Assembly (NCBI RefSeq): GCF_006438785.1
Contig: NZ_RCZB01000001.1
Location: forward strand, 1,251,912 to 1,315,911
DNA: 64,000 nt
Origin: Rhodanobacter glycinis
Lineage (GTDB): Bacteria > Pseudomonadota > Gammaproteobacteria > Xanthomonadales > Rhodanobacteraceae
Reading direction: 5' to 3'
Part shown: piece by piece, positions 28,156 through 37,748 of the stretch
Layout of the letters: every line of letters begins with the position of its first letter
Numbering within the stretch: position 1 is the first letter of the stretch
The notes under the pieces: generated by a model
Database searches by the model: none
The model's input: the letters and a program-made list of their open reading frames with translations, nothing else
Told to the model about the DNA's origin: nothing
Program-made: the position numbers and the translations under genes

Positions 28156-28742
28156 AGGCTGAGGAAATTCTTCAACAAGCGCGCGCCGACGGCCGCCGAG
28201 CGCTCCGGGTGAAACTGCATGCCGTGGAAATTTCCACGGGCCACGATCGCCGAAAACTCACCGGCATGATCGGTGCTGGCCAGGGTGAAATCATCCACCG
28301 GCACCGCATAGCTGTGCACGAAATACGCCTGATCGTCGTCGCCCAGCCCGACCAGCAGCGGATGCGGCCGCTGCACGGATAGACGGTTCCAGCCCATGTG
28401 CGGCACGCGCAGACCCGGGCCTTCGGCGAAACGGCGCACCGGTGCCGGAATCAATCCGAGGCACTCCGTGTCACCCTCTTCCGAATGCGAGCACAGCAGT
28501 TGCATGCCCAGGCACACGCCGAGCACGGGCTGTTCCAGCGAACGCAGCACGTCGACCAGGCCCAGCTCGCGCAGCCGTGCCATGCCAGGGCCAGCGGCGC
28601 CCACGCCGGGCAGGATCACCTTGTCGGCGGCGCGGATCGTCGCCGCGTCCGCGGTCAGCGCGGCATCCACGCCAAGCCGCTGCAGTGCATAACGCACCGA
28701 ACCGATATTGGTGCCGCCGGCATCGACCAGGACGACGCTCAT
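28152..28742 (-). CDS. hisH: Imidazole glycerol phosphate synthase, glutaminase subunit
   Basis: This 196-residue class I glutamine amidotransferase supplies ammonia to HisF. The nucleophile is Cys77 in VLGVCLGMQLL, and the His/Glu pair is in MQFHPERS near the C-terminus. The start is [16 protein letters not shown]; its ATG overlaps the last base of the hisB stop (TGATG). Confidence 0.97.
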   Translation of the reverse strand: MSVVLVDAGGTNIGSVRYALQRLGVDAALTADAATIRAADKVILPGVGAAGPGMARLRELGLVDVLRSLEQPVLGVCLGMQLLCSHSEEGDTECLGLIPAPVRRFAEGPGLRVPHMGWNRLSVQRPHPLLVGLGDDDQAYFVHSYAVPVDDFTLASTDHAGEFSAIVARGNFHGMQFHPERSAAVGARLLKNFLSL

Positions 28743-29809
28743 CACAGCGCACCCTTGGTGCTGGGCAGCTCGCTGCCCTCGCGGCGGATCGCCTGGCGCA
28801 GCGTGCGTGCGACCACCTTGAAGCAGGCCTCGACCATGTGATGCGCGTTGTCGCCGTACACAGATAGATGCAGGTTCGCGCCCAGGCTTTCGCACAGCGA
28901 GCGGAAGAAATGCGGCACCAGTTCGGTCGGCACCTCGCCCACACGCTCGCGCGGGAAGCTGCCCTTGAACACGAAGTACGGCCGACCGGACAAGTCCAGT
29001 GCCGCGATGGCCTGTGCCTCGTCCATCGGCAGGGTGAAGCCGTAGCGGCCGATGCCGCGCTTGTCGCCGAGCGCCTGCTTCAAGGCCCCGCCCAGCGCCA
29101 GCGCGCAGTCCTCGATGGTGTGGTGCTCGTCGATATGCGTGTCGCCCTCGCAGCTCAGCTCCAGCGCGAAGCCGCCGTGCTTGCCGATCTGCTCCAGCAT
29201 GTGGTCGAAGAAACCCAGGCCGGTGCCCACCTTCGGCTCGGCCACCCGATCCAGGTCGACGCTGACCATGATGCGGGTTTCCTTCGTGTTGCGCACCACC
29301 GTGGCCGTGCGCGGCGCATCCAGCAGTTGGTGCGCCAGCACTTCCCAGTCGAGGCCGAGCGGGCCCACGCGGAAGCCACGCACGCCGAGATTTGCGGCAA
29401 ACTGCAGGTCGGTCTCGCGATCGCCCACCATCGCCGACGCCGCGCGGCTCCAGCCGTCGTCGGCGAGGTAATGCCGCAACATGCCGACACCGGGTTTGCG
29501 CGTATCCCTGCCCTCATGCGGAAAGCTGCGGTCGATCAGCACCTCGCGAAAACGAATGCCTTGCGAGGCGAGGATGTGCAACAACAGTTCATGTGGTCCG
29601 CTGAAATGTGGCTCGGGGAAACTGTCCGTACCAAGGCCATCTTGGTTCGTCACCATCACCAGTTCGTAGCCGGCCGCGACAAAACGCTGCAGCGCGGCGA
29701 TCACGCCCGGCAGCAGGGCCAGCTTTTCGTAGCTGTCGATCTGCTCATCGGCCGGCTCCTCGATCAGACAGCCGTCGCGGTCGACGAAAAGTATCTTGCG
29801 CTTGTTCAT
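28742..29809 (-). CDS. hisB: Bifunctional histidinol-phosphatase / imidazoleglycerol-phosphate dehydratase
   Basis: This 355-residue fusion is typical of gammaproteobacteria. The N-terminal HAD phosphatase has the nucleophile motif [12 protein letters not shown] (Asp10, Asp12). The C-terminal IGPD domain starts near residue 165 and carries the metal-binding repeats [25 protein letters not shown] and HHMVEACFK. It acts at steps 6 and 8 of the pathway. It overlaps hisC (ATGA) and hisH (1 bp). Confidence 0.97.
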   Translation of the reverse strand: MNKRKILFVDRDGCLIEEPADEQIDSYEKLALLPGVIAALQRFVAAGYELVMVTNQDGLGTDSFPEPHFSGPHELLLHILASQGIRFREVLIDRSFPHEGRDTRKPGVGMLRHYLADDGWSRAASAMVGDRETDLQFAANLGVRGFRVGPLGLDWEVLAHQLLDAPRTATVVRNTKETRIMVSVDLDRVAEPKVGTGLGFFDHMLEQIGKHGGFALELSCEGDTHIDEHHTIEDCALALGGALKQALGDKRGIGRYGFTLPMDEAQAIAALDLSGRPYFVFKGSFPRERVGEVPTELVPHFFRSLCESLGANLHLSVYGDNAHHMVEACFKVVARTLRQAIRREGSELPSTKGAL

Positions 29810-30897
29810 GCCGCCCCCTCGGCAACACCCCGTCCATCCATGGCCGGACTTTTCAGTACGGCGAGTACCCGATCATTCTCTGCCGGCGTGCCGATGGTGA
29901 TGCGCAGTGCATCGCCGAGGTTCGGGTAACGACGCACGTCGCGCACCACGATGCCGGCGGCAAGCAGACCTTGATAGACGACACTGGCTTCGTCGAAGCG
30001 CACGGCCAGAAAGTTCGCCTGCGATGGCAACACCTCGCGCACCCCGGGCAACCGACGCAGCGCCGTCTGCATGCGCACGCGTTGCTCGCGCACGATGCCG
30101 ATGCGTTCACGCGCGTTCGCCTGGCCCCAGCCGGACAGCGCCATAAGCGCTGCCTCCACGCATGGCAGCGGCAACGGGTACGGCGCCATGATCCGGCGCA
30201 GCAGCGCGATCACCTCGGCATTCGCCAGCAAACTGCCGATGCGCGCACCGGCCAGCGCCCAGGCCTTGGACAAGGTGCGCAACACGGCAAGGTTGTCGTA
30301 GCGGTCGATCAGGTCCGCCACGCTGCCCGCGTCGCTGAACTCGACATAGGCCTCGTCCACCACCAGCAAGGCGCGACCACTCAGCGCCTGCGCCAGCCGC
30401 TCGACCGCAGCGCGCGGCACCGGCTGGCCGGTGGGGTTGTTCGGGGTGCAGATGAAGACCAGCTTCACCGCCGGGGTCAGTGCTGTCAGCACGGCGTCCA
30501 CGTCCAGGGTGAAATCCGCCGCCAGCGGCACCTCGACGATGCCCGCATCCTGCACCCGTGCGCACACCGCGTACATGCCGAATGTCGGCGGCTGGATCAG
30601 GATCGCGTCACGCCCAGCCCGGCAGAACGCGCGCACCAGCAGGTCGATCGCCTCGTCGCTGCCGCGGCCGACCAGCAACTGTTCGCGCCGCACGCCATAG
30701 AGTGCCGCCAGCGCGTCGACCAGGGCCGCGGGCTGCGGTTCGGGATAGCGGTTGCAACCGAGGCCGTCGTCGCCCACCGGGGCCCACGCCGACTCGTTCG
30801 CGTTGAGGAAGACCTCGCCGCCGCTGGCCTCCATCCGTGCCGAGGAATACGGCTGCATCGCGAGGATCTCCGGCCGGGCCAGATCGAGCACGCTCAT
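29806..30897 (-). CDS. hisC: Histidinol-phosphate aminotransferase
   Basis: This 363-residue PLP-dependent fold-type I aminotransferase has the N-terminal [10 protein letters not shown] substrate loop, [17 protein letters not shown] and the PLP lysine in [15 protein letters not shown]. The start [11 protein letters not shown] at 30897 overlaps the hisD stop by ATGA; the much longer open frame upstream is a shadow of hisD. Confidence 0.97.
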   Translation of the reverse strand: MSVLDLARPEILAMQPYSSARMEASGGEVFLNANESAWAPVGDDGLGCNRYPEPQPAALVDALAALYGVRREQLLVGRGSDEAIDLLVRAFCRAGRDAILIQPPTFGMYAVCARVQDAGIVEVPLAADFTLDVDAVLTALTPAVKLVFICTPNNPTGQPVPRAAVERLAQALSGRALLVVDEAYVEFSDAGSVADLIDRYDNLAVLRTLSKAWALAGARIGSLLANAEVIALLRRIMAPYPLPLPCVEAALMALSGWGQANARERIGIVREQRVRMQTALRRLPGVREVLPSQANFLAVRFDEASVVYQGLLAAGIVVRDVRRYPNLGDALRITIGTPAENDRVLAVLKSPAMDGRGVAEGAA

Positions 30898-32201
30898 GAT
30901 CGTGCCTCCAATGTGGCCAATCGCAAGGTCACCGCGCGGCGGTGCGCCTCCAGTTGTTCGGCCGCCGCCAGCGTCGCCGTGCAGGGCCCGATGTTGCGCA
31001 ACCCTTCTTCGCTGACTTCCTGCACGCTGATCTGCTTCTGGTAACTGGCCACCGACACCCCGCTGTAGCTGCGCGCATAACCGTAGGTCGGCAGCACGTG
31101 GTTGCTGCCGCTGCAGTAGTCGCCCACCGATTCGGGCGTCCACTGGCCGAGGAAGATCGAGCCGGCGCTGTCGATGCCGTCGAGCAAGGCGCGCGGCGCG
31201 GCCACTTGCAGGATCAGGTGCTCGGGCGCGTAGCGGTTGCTCACTTCGACCGCCTGCGCCAGCGAATCGACCGCAATCAGCCGGCTCTGCGCCAACGCCT
31301 GGCTGGCGATCGCACCGCGCGGCAATTCGGCACATTGGCGCTCGACCTCGGCGGCCGCCTGATCCAGCAATTCGGCGGACGGGCTCAGCAGGATCACCTG
31401 CGAATCCGGTCCGTGCTCGGCCTGCGACAACAGGTCGGCGGCGACGAACACCGGGTTCGCGTCGGCGTCGGCGATCACCAGCACTTCCGACGGGCCGGCC
31501 GGCATGTCGATCGCGGCGCCGTCCGGGTCGGACGACACCTGCAGCTTCGCCTCCGTGACCCAGGCATTGCCGGGGCCGAACAGCTTGTCGCACTTCGGCA
31601 CGCTGGCGGTGCCGTAGGCCATCGCGGCGATCGCCTGCGCGCCGCCTAGCTTGAATACTTTGTGCACGCCAGTGAGACGCGCGGCATACAGCACCGCCTC
31701 GTCGCAACGCCCATCGGCGCGCGCCGGCGAGCACAGCACCACGTGGCGGCAACCGGCGATTTGCGCCGGCACACCCAGCATCAGGGCGGTCGACGGCAGC
31801 GGCGCGCTGCCGGCCGGCACGTACAAGCCGACCCGGCTGATCGGGCGCAACATCCGCTCCACCCGCACGCCGGGCGCGGTATCCACCACCACCGGTTGCG
31901 GTGCCGCCGCGCGATGGAACAGTTCGATGCGTGCGGCCGCTTCGCGGATCGCCGCCTTCAGGGCCGGATCGAGAAAGGCCTCGGCCGCCGCGAACTCGGC
32001 CTCGTCCACTTCGATCGCGTCCAGTGTGCAGCGGTCGTATTTCGCGCTGAGTTCGCGCAGTGCCGTGTCGCCGTGCTCGCGCACGGCGGCGATGATCCGC
32101 TCGACACCGCGGCGCAATTCATCCGCGCGCGACTGCGCGGGCCGTGCCAGCGCATCGCGGCGTGCCGCTTCATCCAGTGTGTTCCAGTCCAGAAGTTTCA
32201 T
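30894..32201 (-). CDS. hisD: Histidinol dehydrogenase
   Basis: This 435-residue zinc enzyme performs the last two steps, oxidising L-histidinol to L-histidine with NAD. Family landmarks include [22 protein letters not shown] [25 protein letters not shown] and [12 protein letters not shown]. The ATG at 32201 overlaps, as ATGA, the stop of a 16-codon mini-ORF that links it to hisG. Confidence 0.97.
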   Translation of the reverse strand: MKLLDWNTLDEAARRDALARPAQSRADELRRGVERIIAAVREHGDTALRELSAKYDRCTLDAIEVDEAEFAAAEAFLDPALKAAIREAAARIELFHRAAAPQPVVVDTAPGVRVERMLRPISRVGLYVPAGSAPLPSTALMLGVPAQIAGCRHVVLCSPARADGRCDEAVLYAARLTGVHKVFKLGGAQAIAAMAYGTASVPKCDKLFGPGNAWVTEAKLQVSSDPDGAAIDMPAGPSEVLVIADADANPVFVAADLLSQAEHGPDSQVILLSPSAELLDQAAAEVERQCAELPRGAIASQALAQSRLIAVDSLAQAVEVSNRYAPEHLILQVAAPRALLDGIDSAGSIFLGQWTPESVGDYCSGSNHVLPTYGYARSYSGVSVASYQKQISVQEVSEEGLRNIGPCTATLAAAEQLEAHRRAVTLRLATLEARS

Positions 32202-32248
32202 GCCAGCCAGTTCTTCATGCGAGCCCGATTCATGCCAACCTGCTTCAT
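32198..32248 (-). CDS. Sixteen-codon coupling mini-ORF between hisG and hisD
   Basis: The 43-bp gap between hisG and hisD is filled exactly by an ORF reading [16 protein letters not shown]. Its ATG overlaps the hisG stop (ATGA at 32245-32248) and its TGA overlaps the hisD start (ATGA at 32198-32201). It consists of imperfect tandem repeats with GCATGAA recurring about every 15-17 bp, as though an ancestral ATGA junction had been duplicated. It probably serves to carry ribosomes across the gap rather than to make a functional peptide. No protein evidence is available. Confidence 0.35.
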   Translation of the reverse strand: MKQVGMNRARMKNWLA

Positions 32249-33138
32249 GCCAGCATCTTCTCCACCGGCAGCACGAACATCTCGCGCGCGCCGGCCTTCT
32301 TGATTTCCTCCAGCTGCCGCCAGCTCACCTCGCCGGCGCACAGCGCCTGCAGCATCAGCTGATCCGGCTGGCCAGCTACCGCCAGCAGGGTCGGCTGCGG
32401 ACCGCCCGGCAGCAGGCGGGTGACCGCTTCCAGCGTGTGGCGTGAGGTCTGCAACAGCAGCAGGCGCGACTCGCGCACCTGGATCACCCCATCCAGCCGC
32501 TTCAGCAGCAGCTCCAGCATGTCGCCGCGCTCGTCCACCGGCAGGGTCAGCGGGCCGGCCAGCACGGCCTCGCTTTCAAGCAGCACATCGGCTTCGCGCA
32601 GCTGGTTCGCCACCAGGGTGCCGCCGCTCTGCACCAGGTCGCAGATCGCGTCGGCGGTACCCAGCTTCGGCGCAATCTCGACCGAGCCGGTCAGGGTCAC
32701 CACGCCAGCGTTCACGCCATGCGTGCGCAACCATTCGCCGAGCAGGCCCGGATAGGACGTGGCAATGCGCCGGCCCTCCAGTTGCTGCGGCTCGTGGTAA
32801 TCCAGCTCCTGTGGCACCGCGATCGACAGCCGGCAACGCCCGAAGCCGAGCGGGCGAAGCTCGGCCAGCGGCTCGGCCTCGCGTCCGGCGGTGAGCTGGA
32901 ATTCGCCCAGCACATTGCGTCCGACGATGCCGAGGTCGCATACCCCCTGCGCGATCAACCCGGGGATGTCGTCGTCGCGCACCAGCAGCAGGTCGACCGG
33001 CTCGCCCTCGCCGAAGCAGAACAGCTTGTCGCGGCTTTGGCGAAAGCTCAGCCCGCAACGATTGAGAAGGTCGAGTGCCGGCTCGGTGAGCCGGCCGGAT
33101 TTCTGCATCGCGATGCGCAACCGATCGCGGGCCTTCAT
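32245..33138 (-). CDS. hisG: ATP phosphoribosyltransferase (long form)
   Basis: This 297-residue enzyme commits PRPP and ATP to histidine synthesis. Its length indicates the long form with a C-terminal regulatory domain for feedback inhibition by histidine, which needs no HisZ partner. It begins [17 protein letters not shown]; the PRPP loop is in [16 protein letters not shown]. It overlaps the upstream regulator gene by ATGA. Confidence 0.97.
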   Translation of the reverse strand: MKARDRLRIAMQKSGRLTEPALDLLNRCGLSFRQSRDKLFCFGEGEPVDLLLVRDDDIPGLIAQGVCDLGIVGRNVLGEFQLTAGREAEPLAELRPLGFGRCRLSIAVPQELDYHEPQQLEGRRIATSYPGLLGEWLRTHGVNAGVVTLTGSVEIAPKLGTADAICDLVQSGGTLVANQLREADVLLESEAVLAGPLTLPVDERGDMLELLLKRLDGVIQVRESRLLLLQTSRHTLEAVTRLLPGGPQPTLLAVAGQPDQLMLQALCAGEVSWRQLEEIKKAGAREMFVLPVEKMLA

Positions 33139-33470
33139 GCCCTTGCCTTCTTGCCGGGGACACCGCGGCGCGAGGCATGTGCCGCCGCGGCAAGATAGCC
33201 ACCGTTGCCCTGATTGAGATAGCGCGCCACCCGACCGATCGTGGTGATGCTCACCGCGGTGCGCTCGTGTATCTCCCGATAGGCCACGCCATCAAGCAGA
33301 TACGGCACCACCCGCCAGCGATCCACCAGCACCTCCATTTCCGCCGGAGTGCACAGGTCGCGCAGGAACGCGGCCATTTCATTGGCATTCTTCAGGGACA
33401 ACAGTGCCTCGCAGAGACTGAGCTCGGCGGACTCGTCAGGGGTCTCGGGATCCAGCGAACGACGCTTCAT
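33135..33470 (-). CDS. TrpR/YerC-like regulator heading the his operon
   Basis: This 111-residue protein belongs to the TrpR-like YerC/YecD family: LRDLCTPAEMEVLVDRW followed by a helix-turn-helix VAYREIHERTAVSITTIGRVARYLNQG. A basic C-terminal tail is added. It is the first gene of the operon and overlaps hisG by ATGA. TrpR-like proteins placed at his operons have been predicted by comparative genomics to be histidine regulators; that it acts so here is inference. An imperfect palindrome 3 bp upstream of its ATG is a candidate operator. Confidence 0.88.
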   Translation of the reverse strand: MKRRSLDPETPDESAELSLCEALLSLKNANEMAAFLRDLCTPAEMEVLVDRWRVVPYLLDGVAYREIHERTAVSITTIGRVARYLNQGNGGYLAAAAHASRRGVPGKKARA

Positions 33471-33473
33471 GAT

Positions 33474-33530
33474 GTGTTAACGCATTAATACAATGGATCG
33501 CATCATACACATGGTTTTGCATGGATACAA
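33474..33530 (-). promoter_or_regulatory. his operon promoter and candidate operator
   Basis: On the minus strand a -35-like TTGTAT (33525-33530) and a -10 TATGAT (33502-33507) are 17 bp apart. Downstream lies the 18-bp imperfect dyad GTGTTAACGCATTAATAC (33474-33491), 7 of 9 half-site positions symmetrical, between the promoter and the start codon of the TrpR-like gene. This placement would suit repression by that protein. Confidence 0.55.
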
Positions 33531-33634
33531 ACCTGCCGCCATGCATCATGCAGCGGCATTCAGTTTCGCGGCCTTACGGAATACGGCCGCTGCGCGTGAT
33601 CCGCGATCGACACTTCCTCGGCGTACCCACCAAC

Positions 33635-33658
33635 AAAAACCCCCGCCTAGGCGGGGGG
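33635..33658 (-). terminator. Rho-independent terminator of thx
   Basis: CCCCCGCC (33640-33647) pairs with GGCGGGGG (33650-33657). On the minus strand the stem is followed directly by five T residues (33635-33639). It lies 29 bp after the thx stop. Confidence 0.9.
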
Positions 33659-33686
33659 TCTTGTCGAACCGGCGCGAGCAACAGGC

Positions 33687-33848
33687 TCAGGCCGATTTCT
33701 TTTTCGGCGCAGCCTTCTTCGCAGCAACCGGCTTGGTCACGGTCGGCTTGGCGCCAACGACTGCCGGCGACACGGTATGTGCACGGGTATTGCCATAGCT
33801 GCCGCGGTAGGTCTTGCCGCGACGGGTCTTGCGATCGCCCTTACCCAT
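33687..33848 (-). CDS. 30S ribosomal protein THX
   Basis: This short gene encodes 53 residues, beginning MGKGDRKTRRGKTYRGSYGN and ending in a Lys/Ala-rich tail. The start matches the ribosomal protein THX family, a very small basic protein at the head of the 30S subunit; the tail here is longer than in the Thermus protein. An AAGGAG lies 5 bp before the ATG, an excellent ribosome site, and a classical terminator follows. It is monocistronic. Confidence 0.88.
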   Translation of the reverse strand: MGKGDRKTRRGKTYRGSYGNTRAHTVSPAVVGAKPTVTKPVAAKKAAPKKKSA

Positions 33849-33913
33849 GGGAACTCCTTGAATCGTGGGATGAATGATCGGACATCATAGCAGGTCAACC
33901 CGACCGGCCATAG

Positions 33914-34852
33914 TCAGGGATGGCCTTGGCCCGAACAGTCCCGCATCTGGTCCAGGCATTTGCCGGGGTCAATCTGCACTGTCACATGCTGGATGTGGAA
34001 GCGATCAAGCAGCATCTGCTTGATCGCTTGCAGGGCTTGCGCGCTGTTGGCAGGCTCGTGCAGTTCGGCATGCAGGGTGGCCATGCGCGAACCTGACGCC
34101 AGCTGCCACACATGTAGATGGTGGATATCGCGGATCGAGGGATCGGCGCCGCGCAGTGACGCTTCCACCAGCGCGCTGTCCATGCCGTCGGGCACGCCTT
34201 CCAGCAGGATGTGCGCGGACAACCGCAGCAAGCGCCAGGCGCTGCTGAGGATCAGCAGCGACACCAGCAGCGACAGTAGCGGATCGGCCCACAGCCAGCC
34301 AAACCAGCGGATGGCCAGCGCGGCCAGTACCGCGGCCAGCGAACCCAGAAGGTCGCCCAGCACATGCAGGCTCGCGCCGGCCAGATTGACATCGTCATGC
34401 GCATGTCCGTGCAGCGTGCGCAGCACCAAAAGGTTCACCAGCAGGCCAACGATAGCCACCACCAGCATCATCCCGGACAGAATTTGCATTGGGTGCAGCA
34501 ACCGGGTGATCGCTTCGTAGACGATCCAGCCGACCAGCACGAACTGGCTCAGCGCATTGACGAAGCCGACCAGCACTTCCATCCGCCCGTAGCCATAGCT
34601 GCGTCGCGCATCCGCCGGCTTGGTGGCCATCCACGCACCGACCACCGCCAGCAGCAGGGCCAGCGCATCGACCATCATGTGGCCGGCATCGGCCAGCAAG
34701 GCCAGCGAGCCGGACCACATGCCACCGACCACTTCGACCACCATCATCACGGTAGTCAGGACAAATGCGAACAGCAGCTTGCGACTGCGCCCATCGCCGG
34801 AGCGGGCATGTTCGTGTGAATGCGGATGGTCGTGCGGGTGTGTGGCGGGCAT
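33914..34852 (-). CDS. Cation diffusion facilitator (zinc/cobalt exporter), ZitB/CzcD-like
   Basis: This 312-residue inner-membrane antiporter exports Zn(II) or similar ions. A His-rich N-terminus (HPHDHPHSHEH) precedes six membrane helices. The metal site motifs are visible as LADAGHMMVDALAL in helix 2 and SLHVLGDLLGSLAAV in helix 5 (HxxxD type). The cytoplasmic C-terminal domain has IRDIHHLHVWQLASG. The ATG at 34852 is preferred for a GGATGAG just upstream; ATG 34858 and GTG 34864 are alternatives. It lies 79 bp after the MerC-like gene, and the zinc context fits. Confidence 0.92.
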   Translation of the reverse strand: MPATHPHDHPHSHEHARSGDGRSRKLLFAFVLTTVMMVVEVVGGMWSGSLALLADAGHMMVDALALLLAVVGAWMATKPADARRSYGYGRMEVLVGFVNALSQFVLVGWIVYEAITRLLHPMQILSGMMLVVAIVGLLVNLLVLRTLHGHAHDDVNLAGASLHVLGDLLGSLAAVLAALAIRWFGWLWADPLLSLLVSLLILSSAWRLLRLSAHILLEGVPDGMDSALVEASLRGADPSIRDIHHLHVWQLASGSRMATLHAELHEPANSAQALQAIKQMLLDRFHIQHVTVQIDPGKCLDQMRDCSGQGHP

Positions 34853-34931
34853 GCTCATCCGCACATGCTAGGAACGGCGCTTGCCGTTACACAATCACCC
34901 GCTGTCCGAACGCACCGCATGCCGGCAACCT

Positions 34932-35366
34932 TCAGTGCGCGCATTGCGCGTCGTGCACGTGGTCATCGCTGTGGCCGCTGTCCCGGCGCAGGTTGACGAA
35001 ATGCGCGCTGGCCAGCAACAGGCCGCCGCAGGTCACCAGCACGCTGTGCAGCATCACCGAATAGCCTTCGGCGTAGGTGACGCCGAGCAGCAGCAACGCC
35101 AGGCCCGGGACGGCAAGCAACAACGGCAACGGTCGCTGATGGCGACGGAAGCCGCGGATCAACGCCACCAGCGCCAACGCGCAGGCAAACAGCACAAAGC
35201 CACGTTCAAAACGCTGGTCGGCCAGAAACTCCAGCCCCACGACCGGCAACAGCACCAGCACGAACGGCAACAGCGCGCAATGGATCGCGCACAGGAACGA
35301 AGCTGTCGCGCCGATGCGATCAGCTACCTGCCATGCACGGGATTTGTTCGCCTGCTCGGAATCCAT
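34932..35366 (-). CDS. MerC-domain membrane protein
   Basis: This 144-residue protein has four hydrophobic helices and the MerC-type metal motif CAIHC (Cys26, Cys30) in helix 1. The C-terminus is His/Asp-rich (HSDDHVHDAQCAH). MerC proteins import mercury in mer operons, but no other mer gene is present; here it sits between zur and a zinc exporter, so transport or buffering of zinc is a better guess. A candidate Zur box lies upstream of its start. Confidence 0.85.
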   Translation of the reverse strand: MDSEQANKSRAWQVADRIGATASFLCAIHCALLPFVLVLLPVVGLEFLADQRFERGFVLFACALALVALIRGFRRHQRPLPLLLAVPGLALLLLGVTYAEGYSVMLHSVLVTCGGLLLASAHFVNLRRDSGHSDDHVHDAQCAH

Positions 35367-35418
35367 CGGCCTGCCCCGGCGCCGCCAAACGTGGTGACTC
35401 TATGCCCGGTGATGACCA

Positions 35419-35433
35419 TGTTACTTTATAACA
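35419..35433. promoter_or_regulatory. Candidate Zur operator
   Basis: TGTTACTTTATAACA is a near-perfect dyad (5 of 6 arm pairs) and resembles the core of the known gammaproteobacterial Zur box (TGTTATNNTATAACA type). It lies 53 bp upstream of the MerC-like gene and 33 bp downstream of the zur stop, in locally AT-rich DNA. Confidence 0.6.
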
Positions 35434-35465
35434 CTTCACGAAGCCATACCCGGGAAGCGTGCCTT

Positions 35466-35951
35466 TCAGGCCTTGTGGCAGTGCTTGCAGGTGCCGTGCA
35501 CTTCCAGCGTCTGCGCCTGCGGACGAAAGCCAAGCGCCCTGGCCTGTGCCTCGATCAGCTCGGCCACCCGCTCATCGCAGACTTCCTGCGCACTGGAGCA
35601 GGTATCGCAGATCAGGAATGGCACCTGGTGCGCCTCTGCCGGGTGATGGCAGGAGACGAACGCATTGATCGATTCCAGCTTGTGGATAAAGCCATTTTCG
35701 AGCAGGAAATCGAGCGCGCGATAGACCGTGGGCGGCGCCGCGTTGCCGTGCTTCTCGCGCAGCTGATCAAGGAGGTCGTAGGCCTTGACCGGTTTGTGCG
35801 CGGCCGCGATCAGCTCCAACACTTCCTTGCGCAGCGGGGTCAGCCGCAGGCCGCGCTCCTCGCTGGCATGTTCCACCGCGCGCACGAAACCCCTGGCATC
35901 GTGGTGATGCTTGGGGTGCGCGTGCAGATTGTCGGTGGCGTCACGGCTCAA
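35466..35951 (-). CDS. zur: Fur-family zinc uptake regulator
   Basis: This 161-residue Fur-family repressor has a His-rich N-terminal extension (HAHPKHHHD), a winged helix with RLTPLRKEVLELIAA and APPTVYRALDFLLENGFIHKLES, and a C-terminal dimerisation domain. The two CxxC pairs, CDTC and CKHC, form the structural zinc site. The neighbours (CDF exporter, MerC-like protein) and the Zur-type site favour Zur over Fur. It follows a small membrane protein gene by 36 bp. Confidence 0.9.
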   Translation of the reverse strand: MSRDATDNLHAHPKHHHDARGFVRAVEHASEERGLRLTPLRKEVLELIAAAHKPVKAYDLLDQLREKHGNAAPPTVYRALDFLLENGFIHKLESINAFVSCHHPAEAHQVPFLICDTCSSAQEVCDERVAELIEAQARALGFRPQAQTLEVHGTCKHCHKA

Positions 35952-35987
35952 GGGTCATACCTCTTTTTTCGATCATACACCGCCGCC

Positions 35988-36284
35988 TTAGCGAGCCCGG
36001 CGGCGCTCAGCGGGCAACGGCGGCGGCTTCGTGCGGGGCAGCTGGCGGGGCTTCAGCAGGATCACGATCCAGCCGATCGGACCCAGCACCGCTGCCCACA
36101 TGATGCTTTCCGACAACCGGCCACGCCACCAGCCGAGCAACGCGCCGACTGCGACGAACAACAGATTCCACCAGAACATGGCTGCCCACGGCACCATATT
36201 CAACAGGTTGAAGAATACGTGCCAGAACGCACCCGGCGCATCGAGATCGACGCCCTGGGTAGCCCTGGCCAGCCATTCGTCCAT
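35988..36284 (-). CDS. Small membrane protein of unknown function
   Basis: This 98-residue protein has two predicted helices (about residues 20-50 and 60-78), with tryptophan-rich first helix FFNLLNMVPWAAMFWWNLLF and a C-terminal proline/arginine tail. I do not recognise the family. It lies between gltX (33 bp upstream) and zur (36 bp downstream) on the same strand, so it is probably co-transcribed with them. Confidence 0.65.
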   Translation of the reverse strand: MDEWLARATQGVDLDAPGAFWHVFFNLLNMVPWAAMFWWNLLFVAVGALLGWWRGRLSESIMWAAVLGPIGWIVILLKPRQLPRTKPPPLPAERRRAR

Positions 36285-36317
36285 GCCGACGTCAGTTCGT
36301 CAGCGACATGATGAGGA

Positions 36318-37718
36318 TCAACCGCGCGCCATGACGATCGCGTCATCGATGCGCTTGAGCGCTTCGACGCGGCCAGCCAGATAGATCGTGTGATCGATCG
36401 ACGGGGATACCTGCGTGCCGGTCATCGCCACACGTAGCGGCTGGGCGATCTTGCCCATACCCAGTTCGAGCTGGGCAGCCACCTGCTCGATCACCTGATG
36501 GATCGGCCCCGGCTGCCACTCGCACCCGGCCAGCAGCGGTTTCGCCGCCTCGAGCACGGCCACCGCGCTGTCGTTCTTCAGATGCTTGGCGACCGCCTTG
36601 TCGTCCCATTCGGCAATCGGCGCGTACCAGATCATGGCCTTCTCGACCATTTCCTTGAACGTATGCACGCGATCGCGCAGCGCCACGATGACGTCGGCAG
36701 GTGCCGGGCCATGCGACGTGTCGACGCCCGCGCGCGCCAGATGCCAGGCGAACTCCGGCGCCAGCGACTGTGGCTCGTCGGTCTTCAGGTAATGCTGGTT
36801 GAGCCACGCCAGCTTCTCGGTATCGAAGCGCGAAGCGGCCTTGTTGACGTCGGCGATGTCGAACAGCGCGATCATTTCCTCGCGCGAAAATATCTCCTGG
36901 TCGCCGTGCGACCAGCCCAGCCGCACCAGGTAGTTGAGCAGCGCATGCGGCAGGAAGCCGTCGTCGCGATACTCCATCACGCTGACCGCACTGGTGCGCT
37001 TGGACAGCTTCTTGCCTTCCTTGTCGAGGATCATCGGCAGGTGCGCGAACTCCGGGACCTTCGCACCGAGCGCGTGATAGATGTTGATCTGCCGCGGGGT
37101 GTTATTGACGTGGTCGTCGCCGCGGATCACTTCGGTGATGCCCATGTCGATATCGTCGACCACCACGGCGAAGTTGTAGGTCGGCCAGCCGTCGGAACGG
37201 AAGATCACCAGATCGTCCAGCTCGTTGTTCGCCCACTCGATACGGCCCTTGACCTTGTCGTCGAACACCACCGAGCCTTCGCTCGGATTGCGGAAACGGA
37301 TCACGCGATTGGGATCTTCACGGAAAGGCTCGTTGCGGTCGCGGTAGTAACCGTTGTAGCGCGGCTTCTCACCCTTCGCCATCGCAGCCTCGCGCATGGC
37401 CTCGATCTCGGCCTTGCTCTCGTAGGCGTAGTACGCCTTGCCGGCGGCAACCAGTTCATCGGCCACTTGCTTGTAGCGATCCAGCCGCTGGGTCTGGTAA
37501 AACGGGCCTTCATCGGCGTCCAGACCAAGCCAGTGCATGGCGTCGAGAATCGCCTGCACCGCGGCATCGGTCGAGCGCTCGCGATCGGTATCCTCGATGC
37601 GCAGGATGAATTCGCCGCCGCGACGGCGCGATTCCAGCCAGCAGTACAGTGCGGTGCGGGCGCCGCCGATATGCAGGAAACCGGTGGGGCTGGGAGCGAA
37701 GCGGGTGCGGACGGTCAT
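36318..37718 (-). CDS. gltX: Glutamate--tRNA ligase
   Basis: This 466-residue class I synthetase charges tRNA(Glu). The HIGH-type motif is FLHIGG (His16) in [19 protein letters not shown], and the KMSKS-type motif is [12 protein letters not shown] near residue 240. Length and N-terminus are normal. It is divergent from the gene at 37749 with only 30 bp between starts. Confidence 0.97.
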   Translation of the reverse strand: MTVRTRFAPSPTGFLHIGGARTALYCWLESRRRGGEFILRIEDTDRERSTDAAVQAILDAMHWLGLDADEGPFYQTQRLDRYKQVADELVAAGKAYYAYESKAEIEAMREAAMAKGEKPRYNGYYRDRNEPFREDPNRVIRFRNPSEGSVVFDDKVKGRIEWANNELDDLVIFRSDGWPTYNFAVVVDDIDMGITEVIRGDDHVNNTPRQINIYHALGAKVPEFAHLPMILDKEGKKLSKRTSAVSVMEYRDDGFLPHALLNYLVRLGWSHGDQEIFSREEMIALFDIADVNKAASRFDTEKLAWLNQHYLKTDEPQSLAPEFAWHLARAGVDTSHGPAPADVIVALRDRVHTFKEMVEKAMIWYAPIAEWDDKAVAKHLKNDSAVAVLEAAKPLLAGCEWQPGPIHQVIEQVAAQLELGMGKIAQPLRVAMTGTQVSPSIDHTIYLAGRVEALKRIDDAIVMARG

Positions 37719-37748
37719 GGGGTCTTTTCAAAAGGTGCGGGGCAAGTC

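Noticed and set aside
29806..31752. 648-codon version of hisC
   Set aside because: The extra N-terminal part is a shadow of hisD; the true start overlaps the hisD stop as ATGA.
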